Assembly (NCBI GenBank): GCA_036873135.1
Contig: JAPTYO010000018.1
Location: 3,224,001 to 3,288,000, forward strand
Length of the DNA stretch: 64,000 nt
Direction: 5' to 3'
Source of the DNA: Clarkia xantiana subsp. parviflora
Lineage: Eukaryota > Streptophyta > Magnoliopsida > Myrtales > Onagraceae
Position 1 is the first letter of the stretch. Every line of letters starts with the position of its first letter. The position numbers and the translations under genes were made by a program. The notes under the pieces were generated by a model, which searched no databases, was not told the origin of the DNA, and saw only the letters and a program-made list of their open reading frames with translations. Positions 44,689-54,320 of this stretch are shown piece by piece.

Positions 44689-47600
44689 ATGGGTGTTATG
44701 GTAAGGGTGGTGATTGCAGTTGTGGCTAGTTTAGAGTTGGCGTTAGGGGCGGTGTACAAAGTGGGTGACAAAGCTGGGTGGACAACCATTGGCAATGTGG
44801 ATTACAAGCAGTGGTCTGCACTTAAAACCTTCCATCTTGGTGATGTTATCCGTAAGTCCTCCCTCTTCTACCTCATTCATTCTTCATTTCTACTTCCCTT
44901 TCTTCTTTTTTCTAAACTCACTTTCTATTCTCCCTAAAATATGAATGAATGAATGACAATATATAAATCTTCATCAAATTAATATTATTTCATAATAGGC
45001 GATAAATAAATGACTAGTATTTACCGCAACTTTATTTTCTAATTTTTGTTAGTATCTCACTTAATAAGATATTTGGGTGACGATTATAAAAAGGGTACCG
45101 TTTCTTTTTTTTGTAACTTAAGTTTTTTTGGTATACTTTTAGTACCAAATGTTTTAACTTTGTATACTTTTTTGTTACATCCGTTAGTTTTGGTCGTTAA
45201 ATGGCATGTGTAAGTCACGTGACCTATGATAAACTTTTAATTTTGTTCAATTTAGTCCATCTAATACATCCCTTACATTTATTTTGTCAAATTTAGTCCT
45301 AAAATTTCAAAATTGAACCCCTAACCTTAGAAGACCTAGCGCATTACTAGGTCCAGCTAGGTCAATTGGGATCCAGCCCCAATTGGGTTCAATTGGACCT
45401 AATTGGGGCTAGGTCCTAATTGACCTAGCCTAGGGCTAGGTCCGACACTGGGTCAGGTTTGCCTGGGTTAGGCGACCCCGACCCAGGGTCAGGGCTATGT
45501 CCAGCTAAGTAAATTAGGACATAGCCCCTATTGAACCCAATTGGGGCTAGGTCCGAATTAACCTAGCGAGACCTAGTATAAGGCTAGGTCAGACCCTGGT
45601 ATGGGTCGCCGAACCCGAACCAGGGTCGGATCTAGCTAAGTGTCGGATCTAGCTCTGGGTCCGGCGACCCAGACCTAGCCCTATGATAGATTCAGCTAGG
45701 TCCCAATTGACCTAGTGGAACCTAGTCATGGGCTAGGTCCGACTAGGTCTTCTTGGATCAATGGTTCGATTTTGAAATTTTAGGATTAAATTGAACAAAA
45801 TAAAAATTAGGGATGTATTAGATGAACTAAATTGAACAAAATCAAAAGTTTAGGGTGAATTAGATGACTTGCACAGTTTTTAATGGTCAAATAACAGATT
45901 TACCAAAAGTATATATATAAAGTTTGAATATTTGGTATAAAAAATTTATAACAAAATATATAATACCAAAAGTAAAAAGGTATTATAAACATATGGTATT
46001 ATAAGTGTTTTAACCATTATAATAATTAAACTAATATTTTGTGTGAAGTAAACTTATTGACAAACAGTTGAAATACATTAGGGTTAAAGGTCATTTTGGT
46101 ACCACATGTTTGCAAAAATTACACTGTTCATACCACTAGTATTTTTTCGTACCAAATTGGTACCATATGTTTCCAAACCTTACTGTTTTGGTACCTCCGT
46201 TAGGGTTCTGTCATAAACAGCCGTTAAATGGCATGTGCCATGCACGTGACCACCCAAAACTTTCAATTTTCATACAATTTAGTCCATCTAATACATCCCT
46301 AACTTTTATTTTGTTTAATTTAGTCGTAAAACTTCAAAACCAAATCATTTTTCCAAATTGACCTAGCCGGACTTAGCCTAGGGCTAGGTCCGGCTAGGTC
46401 AATTGGGACCTAGCCCCACTTGAGTTAAATTGGAGCTAGGTCAATTTGGGGAAATTGTTTGATTTTGAAATTTTAGGACTAAATTGAACAAAATAAAAGT
46501 TAGGGATGTATTAGATGGACTAAATTGTAACAAAATTGAAAGTTTTGGGTGGTCACGTGCATGGCACATGCCATTTAACGGCTGTTTTTGACAGAACCCT
46601 AACGGAGGTACCAAAACAGTAAGGTTTGGAAACATATGGTACCAATTTGGTACGAAAAAATACTAGTGGTATGAACAGTGTAATTTTTGCAAACATGTGG
46701 TACCAAAATGACCTTTAACCCAATACATTATCATGATTTTGTTGGAATAAAACAAAAGGGAGTGCCGTTGGTGTTGTGTGAGTGGGGACACATCCGACAA
46801 CACATGCGTTCTTCCCTACGCTTTTGCAGCATTAATTAATTAAATATTTATTCATTGTTTTAATAATTAATTAATATTTAACAAACTATTAGTTTTTAAT
46901 TCGTGAACAAATTGCTAGTTACGGTAAAAAAAAAAAAAAAAATTAAGTATTATTTTCTAATATTGTTAACCTAACATCTTGGAATAGAAAATTAATCGAG
47001 ACTTTTATTTAACTTTTTCAACATCTTGAAATTTAGACTGAATATTACGCACGAACCGTCTGTAATAGTTCGCAAGGCCAAGGAAAATATTAAAACTTCT
47101 TTGGTGATACTTCATATTTAAAACTAATATGGAGAACCAAAATAAGCTACTATAATGTAATCACGTGTCACGTGCAGATTCCGTCAAAAATGACGAAAAA
47201 GTAAATGAAGCTAGTTATGTACTCACCTATGAAAATTGAACTAGGTAGCAATTTGTCGGTTAGGGTAGGAGTTTGATAATTAAGGTTAATGATTTAGAAA
47301 GAAAGAATTGTTATGAGGATTGGATTGGATTAATAATAACAGGGTTCGAATACAATGCGGAATTTCATAATGTGATGCAAGTTCGGCATGGCGAGTACAA
47401 GGGATGCAACACAACCTCCCCAAAGGCAACTTACAGTTCCGGGAACGACTCCATCACCATCACCAACCGAGGCCACCACTTCTTTCTTTGCGGTGTCCCC
47501 GGCCACTGTCAGGCTGGCCAAAAGGTTGACATTAATGTTCCTCGTCTCCATACTGCGCCTGCATTGTCTCCTGCACCTCCACCATCATCTATAGGAGGAG

Positions 47601-47701
47601 TATCAGCTCCTTCTCCTAACCAGGCTCAACCCAAGTCCCCCCAGATATTGGCTATGCAGGGTGTTGCGTTAGCTTTTGCACTTTACATTACATACATATA
47701 A
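44689..47701 (+). CDS. Phytocyanin (stellacyanin/mavicyanin-like blue copper protein)
   Basis: Exon 1 is 44689-44851, with donor GTAAGT; exon 2 is 47343-47701, with acceptor AACAG. Together they make 173 codons. A signal peptide (about residues 1-20) precedes V-Y-K-V-G-D-x-x-G-W. The plastocyanin-like domain has F-H-N-V (first copper His), C-N-T-T, and C-G-V-P-G-H-C-Q-A-G-Q. Cys and His of that last motif bind copper and the final Gln is the likely axial ligand, as in stellacyanins rather than Met-type uclacyanins. A Pro/Ser-rich stretch and a hydrophobic C-terminus (A-L-A-F-A-L-Y-I) indicate an arabinogalactan-type linker and GPI anchor, so it is probably outer plasma-membrane or cell-wall bound. 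The single intron position is typical of the family. No break is seen; it is the only apparently intact host gene here. Confidence 0.88.
45085..46005. mobile_element. Older foldback element related to the 46081 MITE
   Basis: Diverged inverted arms (about 45085-45330 and 45760-46005) share words with the younger element (AATTTAGTCCATCTAATACATCCCT, TTAAATGGCATGTG). The centre (about 45335-45755) is a patchwork of GGACCTAGC and GCTAGGTCC in both orientations. No clean target duplication is visible, so the ends are approximate. Confidence 0.6.
46081..46721. mobile_element. Mutator-type foldback MITE with 9-bp target duplication
   Basis: This 641-base element has near-identical inverted arms of about 285 bases (46081-46370 and 46435-46721), starting GGGTTAAAGGTCATTTTGG. 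It is flanked by AATACATTA on both sides (46072-46080 and 46722-46730). A 9-base duplication and long TIRs point to mobilisation by Mutator-like transposase. The high identity of the arms suggests recent insertion. It encodes nothing; frames in the two arms mirror each other. Confidence 0.9.
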
Positions 47702-48193
47702 ATTTTATGTTATTTCATCACAATTTTCTTCTTCATTCATTATCCATCAATCAGCCTAAATATATTTTGAGGTTGAATCCAATAATAATTGACTGACTAT
47801 TCATGAAGTGAATGCCCAATCAATTTAACCTCACTCACTCTTGTCAGAAGTTGATGGTATACATTAAATAAACAGAAACCTGGTTTAATTTTGGGCTCCC
47901 AAAAAGGTATTCAGCAAATATTCCAGAAAAAGTCATATCTCCATTTTATATATATATATATATATTTCAGTAGTAAAAGAGAAATTAGCAGGAACATCTT
48001 GGGCAACTACAATGGATAAGCAAGCGAGTCTCATAAACTTATAAACCTAGTTTCAAAATTTAGATGCTTAACGATGAGTAGGAATTACGCGATCAAACTC
48101 TACATATTCTACACTAACCTTATCTTTTGATTATCCAATGACCCAACTTTATGCAAACCTTCAGTATCCTTAACTCCTTGAAGAGCTAACTGT
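47702..48193. other. Downstream of the phytocyanin gene
   Basis: The 3' untranslated region and flank. No AATAAA close to the stop is certain; a TA repeat lies near 47946-47964. No further gene is seen before the truncated LTR. Confidence 0.5.
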
Positions 48194-48578
48194 ATCTCGG
48201 CCATGATCCCGCCTATCTCGGCCATGATCTCGCCTATCTTGGTTACGCTCCGCATATCTCGGCCTCAACCTCTGATAGCAAGTCCCGACCAATATCGGGG
48301 ACTCCAGAATTATCTCATTGTGTCACCGCTCGGGGCCCCTCGTCATCGTGACAGGACCAATATTCTCAGGGATTCAACATCGGGGCCTACTTAAAGGCAT
48401 CTCATCGGGAGCGCCTGGCTCGCCTATCGGGACCGACTCTGTCGGGATCTTTCACCATCGGGACTCCTCTCATCGGGACCCTTCGCATTAGTCTCCTTGA
48501 CCTCTTTTTAGGGCCCAGTGGGCCTATTCACCGTTTCCTCGCCGTTAAAGGGCCTAACGGCCATAGCGAAACCCATCA
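48194..48578 (-). repeat. E3 3' LTR, truncated
   Basis: It corresponds to the U3 part of the E2 and E4 left LTRs and ends CCCATCA, followed by TTTGCCCCCAAG. The sequence changes abruptly near 48194 to unrelated flank, so more than 300 bases containing the core promoter and R/U5 are missing. Confidence 0.85.
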
Positions 48579-49101
48579 TTTGCCCCCAAGACATGAGGGA
48601 CTTACAGTTCGTCGTGTCTTTCAACTCCCGACCTCCCGGCCTCGGAGTCGGGGACCTTTTCCTTGATACGAATCTTCTCGTTCACGTTTCCTCGATATCT
48701 CGAGGATAATCACCAAATCCGAGAAGACTCTTCGGTTCCTCAGTCATTAAATGCAGCAGATGACAAAGTGACGTCTTTGGCACCCGTGCCTGATATTTCG
48801 CGCCTGCTTTCCCTGAAAAAGTGCTTTTCAGGCCGTTTCATCAATACGCCCGTTGCCATTCTGTACGTTTCATCTCAACGGCTCAGATTAAAACGCTTTG
48901 ACTTCGACGATCCAGATTAGAACGTCCTTTCGATTGTCCCTTCTCCTATAAAACCCTAACCCTGGGCACTGTTTCTCTTTTACCGTTTCCGTGATTTTGA
49001 AAAGCTCTGCAAGTCTGAGAACTCAAGCTCTTCCTTGGCTTTCTGCTCTCCGATCAACTTTCCGGCGACTTTTCAGATCATCCCCTCCAGTTCGAGTCAT
49101 C

Positions 49102-51777
49102 ATGTCTGGTAAGGATTTCTTACCTGATGCTTGTATACCTTTTCCTTCATCTTCGATTAGTTCGTTTGCAATTTTCCGAAAAACCCAATGTGCCTTTCCT
49201 TGCCATGGCTGATTTCAGACAGTGGATCCAGTTCCGAGGGGAGAAAGCCCTTCAATTTCGACTATGCACCCAACGACATTTCCAACACTGCCTATGAGGC
49301 CACTCTACGGGAGGGCTGCATCACTTCTACCTGGGAGCCTCGCTTCCCTTATCCCTGGCCTCGCCTCCCGAATAACCTTGAGGTTACCCGTCCCCGGAAA
49401 GGGGAGGTATTTGTCTCCACGGGGCAAATATCGGCGGGGATTCGATTCCCCTTCTGCGGCAGCCTGGTTGAGATGTGCCAACACTACAAGACGCATCCAA
49501 CCACTTTCTCTCCCCACGCGATCCACCTATGGAATGCCTTCCAGGTCCTCTGCTTCCGACAGAAGTGGGTTTACAGCCTCCAACTCTTCAGAACCTTCTA
49601 CGGGATGAAGTGCAACAAGGCGGGGGTTTGTGCCTTCTACCCCCGGATGCCCAAGTGGAACAAGACGCAACTCGCGCTGTGCAGCTGGACCAGTGACACC
49701 TGGAAGGTTGTCAAGGGTCGGGGACTCCTGATCGACACGGGTGGAAGAAGAGCTACTTCTTCATCCAGAACTCTTCAATCCCCTGGCCCCGATGGGAGGT
49801 GGAAGCGGACTCTCCTCCCGCTTACCACACCTACTCTGATGAAGACTTCCAGACCCTTCATCTTATCCAGCTTTACCGATGGGGGGAGTCCTATACTCCC
49901 CTCGATGCCAATTCTCTAACGGAGCGGGACCTGGTGAATGCCGGGATCCGACTCCTCGACATAGTCTCTGGGGGTCAACTCTTCGACGGCCACTCCAATA
50001 TGGTTCATTGGGTAACTTTTCTGATCTCTGTTTCCATTTGCTTGCAGCTAAGAAGGTATCCGTGCTGACCAATCTCATCCTTAAGCAGGGGGAGACCGAC
50101 GCTGTCCGCCCCGCGCGGAAGAGGAAATCGGCCAAGAAAGCTTCTGCTCCGTCGGGATCTCCCTCCGCGGAGAGGACAAAGCGGAGCCGCGTGGAGGTGG
50201 ACAAACTCTTCGATGTCCAGAATGCTGAAGAAGGTAAAAAGCTCCGCCTAGCTATTAAATCGTACAGGAAGCAAGTTCCTAAGGATTTGATTCCTTCGAC
50301 CATGGAAGCTCGCATCGAAGAGGTTAAGCGTGTCCTCCGAGGGGAAACTCCTCGCGTCCTGAAGGCGGGCTACTACCACTTCCACGGGAAAGATCAATAT
50401 GTTTCTCGGCGCGTCGTTTGGTGTAAGGACCCCGATCACCTTCCTGACTATATTTCCGAAGCCTCTCGTCCTCCATGTGCAGGTCACTCGAGAACTCCAT
50501 CGGGTGCTAGAGCTTCAGCAGGGGTACCACTTTCAGCAGGGGCACCACCTTTCGGGGCTGGAGAGACCCCGACCGGCGATCAATTTCGTCAGGTGGAGAA
50601 TCTGGACTCCTCCGAGGAGACAGATGAGGGCGGCTCCCTGATTCATCGTCGGAGGACGGGGCAGACCCCATTGAAACCAACCTCCAAGGGGCTGCCCCCT
50701 TCACCTTCTTCACAACAGCGACAGCCGTCGCCCATCCATGACTTTACTCCCTCTCCGCCCCAGGGCGAGTCGGAGGCGCGCCCCTCCACGACTCAAGTCG
50801 GTCCTTCCCCTCTCCCCTTCGACGGGAGTTTTTACAAGGCCTACGACCCCGCGCAGAAGGAGGCTCCCTGGACCCCGATCCAAATGCTGCAAGGGGTCCA
50901 GCTCCGACAGGGTGACGCATACCCAGAGCTGGCTCCGCATCTGCTGGCAGGCTCAATCCTGCCCTCTCTGAGGTATCTGATTTCCATGGATCGGGAGGGC
51001 ATCCGTCGGGATGTCCAAGAAATGTCTATCCGCCGGATAGAGGTAAGTCTCTCATTTTCCTCCTCTTCATCAATAAAGCAGGTTGTTCATATGCTAACCC
51101 TTCTTTTCTTCCTTCCTTCGCAGGAGATGGCGGACAGCAACCGCTGTTTCTCCGCCTTCGAGGAGGCCCTGGAGCAAGAGCGGGCCAAGGGGGCTCCCGC
51201 GGTTGTAGCCAAGCTTAAGGAGGATCTCGCGACCTCCGAGTCTTCGAGGGGAAAACTGGCCAAGGAGCAGGCCATCCTCGACCAAAAGACTCGGGACCTC
51301 CAAAAGCAGGTTCGTGACTTCGAGGGGCTCCTGAAGCTGGAGCGGCGGGAGCGGCAAATTGCTGAGGACAAACTTGTCCTTGAGAAGAAGGCTCTGGAGG
51401 AGCAAATCGCTGAGGTTCCTGCGCAGCTGGTCGCGGCTGAGACCAAGGGCAGGGAAAATTATCGGGGGTCCGAGGACTTCCAAGCTGATGCAGTGAAGTT
51501 CTGCAGCGCGGAGGTGGAGACCACCCTCTTCAACGCAGTCGAGGAACTCCATCTGGAGTATGGCGACGCCATCAACTTCGACAAGTCTCCGTCTCTCGCT
51601 CCCTTCGCGAAGAAATACTTTGCCCTCTCGGAGGAGAGTGATGGGGGGGAACACTCCCGCGGAGCCTCCAAGTGCTGACGCCCCAATAATCGACTCTCCA
51701 GTAGCTGAACCTGTGGAGCCTTCTGACACAGATCTTGTGGACCCTGCTCCCGCTGACGCCAACAAGGACCAAGCCTA
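49102..51777 (+). pseudogene. E3 antisense accessory gene, frameshifted
   Basis: Exons: 49102-49108 (ATG TCT G), 49219-50011, about 50053-51042 and 51124-51777. Exon 2 has a small deletion near 49740 that shifts the frame within the conserved domain. Exons 3 and 4 are open together: the 81-base intron between them has no stop and is a multiple of three, so its retention would be tolerated. Exon 4 starts E-M-A-D-S-N-R-C-F-S-A-F-E-E, different from the E-L-G-D-F-N-R-L-F-G-Y of E1, E2 and E4, then converges on the same coiled coil. A late frameshift near 51650 disrupts the acidic tail. The TATA promoter is near 48947-48953. Confidence 0.78.
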
Positions 51778-51879
51778 AATGCTTTATCTTTAGAGTCCTT
51801 GTATTTTTCCTCTTTTTGTAATCCTCGGGCCTTTGAGCCTTCCTTAATATCAGACTATCTTAGTTCCAATTTTCCATTG

Positions 51880-52318
51880 CACTTCACAAAGCGACTTAAC
51901 TATGCCACTTAAGACATTTCAACACATCACTTAAGACGATTTAACCACTTGCACCACCTAAGGCGACTTAATATCGTGCACCACTTAAGGCGACTTTCCA
52001 ACACTTAGAATAAATCCAAGAACCATGCATCACTTAAGACGACTTAATCTCGTGCACCACTTAAGGCGACTTTTTCTCGTGCACCACTTAAGGCGATTTT
52101 TTCCTCGTGCACCACTTAAGGCGACTCAACAACACTTAGAATAAATCTAAGAACAATTCTGATCGGAAGCAACCTCTTTATTTATTGATGGAAAATAATC
52201 TGTTTACATCAAATCAAACGATAAACAATTTACACCACTTAAGGCGATTTTACATCGGGCACCACTTAAGGCGACTTTTCATCGGGCACCACTTAAGGCG
52301 ACTTTTCATCAAGCATGA
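51880..52318. repeat. E3 CTTAAG minisatellite
   Basis: About 15 copies of CACTTAAGGCGACTT with irregular spacers, plus ACACTTAGAATAAATC blocks. This is shorter than in E1, E2 and E4. Same position between the accessory gene and pol. Confidence 0.95.
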
Positions 52319-53047
52319 AATTTCTTCAAGTGTTCGCCACTGAAAGAATGCTTCAATACTCTGCCATCGAGGTCTTCCAACTTGTACGCATTTGGAGTTG
52401 GCATCCCCACGACCTTATAAGGTCCCTCCCATTTTGGTGACATCTTGTTGATCCGATTCAAAAAGGGTAAACTCATTCCGACGCCAAACCAGCTCTCCGA
52501 CGAAGAATTGTCGGGACTTAACTCGCCGGTTGTAATATCTGGCCGTCGCCAAACGCATTCGAGCCTGGACTTCATCGGCTTCCCGCCTCTTCTCCTCGAG
52601 CAAGTCCAAATCCAGACGTCTCATTTCATCATTCGTCAAGGGCTCATAATATCTCATCCGATGGGACGCCATAGCTACTTCCACGGGAGCAACGGCCTCC
52701 GTGTCATAAACAAGGCCAAACGGAGTCTCCCCAGTTGATCGTTTGGGCGTCGTTCTAACAGCCCAAAGCACGTTTTCCAGCTCGTTCAGCCATTTGCCTT
52801 TCAAGGCATAGACCCTCTTCTTCAGGCCATCCATCACGATTTTGTTGGCTGACTCCACCTGGCCATTAGTCTGAGCATGATGGACAGAGGCTGTCCGATG
52901 CTCGATGTTCAACTCCTCCAGATACTCCTTCACTTGAGCCCCGTTAAACGGTGGACCATTATCGCTGATCACCACCTTTGGAATCCCGTATCTGGATACA
53001 ATATGGGTCTGGAGAAACTTGACGATTTGGTTCCCCGTCGTCTTGGC
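52309..53047 (-). pseudogene. pol: E3 pol, integrase C-terminal part only
   Basis: It retains the end of the integrase core (I-S-D-N-G-P-P-F-N-G, Q-V-E-S-A) and the C-terminal domain (W-R-R-N-E-F, W-E-G-P-Y-K-V). A one-base insertion in an A run near 52460 shifts the frame. The first catalytic Asp and everything upstream are beyond E4. Confidence 0.85.
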
Positions 53048-53762
53048 TGTTGGATCACGGTGGAACTCCGGTACGATCTCTGACGGCGATCCTAGCTCCT
53101 TTGCTCCACGTAATCCTGCAAGAGGGGATAGACCGGGCGGTGACCCAGAATCCTCTCCGATGCTTAAATGAGTATCTCTTGTGGACTGGCAAGCAGTAAT
53201 CTCAAGTAATTTATTTCAACGTAATCGATCTGAGGTGACCTCTTGCCCTTTTATAGGCGAAGAGGTACCTCAGTTACCTGGTGAACCGTTGGGGGTGGTT
53301 AGCCCGTATCCCGCGTATCTCGGGTGTGATCCCGCCTATCTAGGCCATGATCTCGCTTATCTCGGACACGCCCCGCGTATCTCGTCCACATTCCGTGTAT
53401 CTTAACCACGTTCCGCGTATCTCGGCCACGCCCCGCGTATCTCGGCCTTATCCCCTAATAATGAGTCCCGACTAACTTCGGGGACTCCAGAGTTATCTCG
53501 TTGTGTCACCGCTCGGGGCCCCTCGTCATCATGACAAGGCCTATTGTTCTCAGGGATTCATCATCGGGGCCTACTCAGAGGCATCTCGTCGGGAGCGTTC
53601 AGCTCGCTTGTCAGGTCCGACTCTGTCGGGACCTTTCATCCTCGGACTCCCTTCGTCGGGATCCTTAGCCTGGGCCATCTTGGCCTTCGTTTAGGGCCCA
53701 CCGGGCCTATTTTCCGTTTCCTCATCGTTAACAGGACCTAACGGCTGTAGTCGAACCCATCA
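53048..53762 (-). repeat. E4 3' LTR (long form)
   Basis: TGTTGG to CCCATCA, 715 bases, with the long U3 repeat form (about 53340-53450). The core promoter on the minus strand reads CCTCTTCGCCTATAAAA (plus strand about 53252-53268). Confidence 0.95.
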
Positions 53763-54149
53763 TTTGCCCCCCAAGACATGAGGGACTTTCAGTTCGTCGT
53801 GTCTTTTAACTCCTGACCTCTCGACATCGAAATCGGGGATCTTTCCCTTGGCATAATCACTCAATACTAGTCTTCTCATTCATGTTTCCTCGATGCCTTG
53901 TGGATAACTGCCAAATTCGAGGGGACTCCCCGGTTCCCCAGTCATTAAATGCAGCAGATAGTGAAGCGACGTCTTCGGCACTCATGCCTGGTTTTTCGCG
54001 CCTGTTTTTTTTTTTTTTTTTCTGAAAAGTGCTTTTCAGGCCGTCTCATCATTACGCCCGTTGCCATTCTGCACGTTCCATCTCAACGGTCCAGATTAGA
54101 ACGCTTCAACTTCGACGACTCAGATCGAAGTGTCCCTTCCACTGTCCTC

Positions 54150-54168
54150 TTCGCCTATAAAACCCTAA
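54150..54168 (+). promoter_or_regulatory. E4 accessory-gene core promoter
   Basis: CTTCGCCTATAAAACCCTAA (TATA at 54156-54161), preceded by TCCT, is 165 bases before the ATG. The run CCTCTTCGCCTATAAAA also occurs in the E4 LTR promoter on the opposite strand. Confidence 0.75.
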
Positions 54169-54320
54169 CCGTGGGTGTTGGATCACTTTTACCGTCTTCG
54201 AATTTTCAGGAGCTCTCTACAAGTTTTGCGAATTCAAGCTCTTGCAATTCCGAAGACCTTAGTGCTTTTCCGATCATCTTCCCGGCAACGCCCAGTTCAT
54301 TCCTTCAATCTTCAATCGTC

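Larger units (their letters stand above)
44852..47342 (+). other. Phytocyanin intron with two foldback insertions
   Basis: It runs from GTAAGT to AACAG, 2491 bases, long for a phytocyanin intron. About 1.5 kb of it is the two foldback elements described separately. The rest is AT-rich with a poly-A run near 46926. Confidence 0.8.
48194..53047 (-). mobile_element. E3: Tat-lineage element, truncated and interrupted by E4
   Basis: The left end is a partial 3' LTR (48194-48578) lacking the R and U5 part. Then come the accessory gene (+ strand), the minisatellite and the end of pol. It is cut at 53047 by E4, which lies inside its integrase; the rest of E3 should resume beyond the window. Its accessory gene is more diverged than those of E1, E2 and E4, so it is a separate subfamily or an older copy. 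Confidence 0.85.

Noticed and set aside
46167..46635. Two 64-residue near-identical frames on opposite strands
   Set aside because: They are the same sequence in the two arms of the foldback MITE, not duplicated genes.
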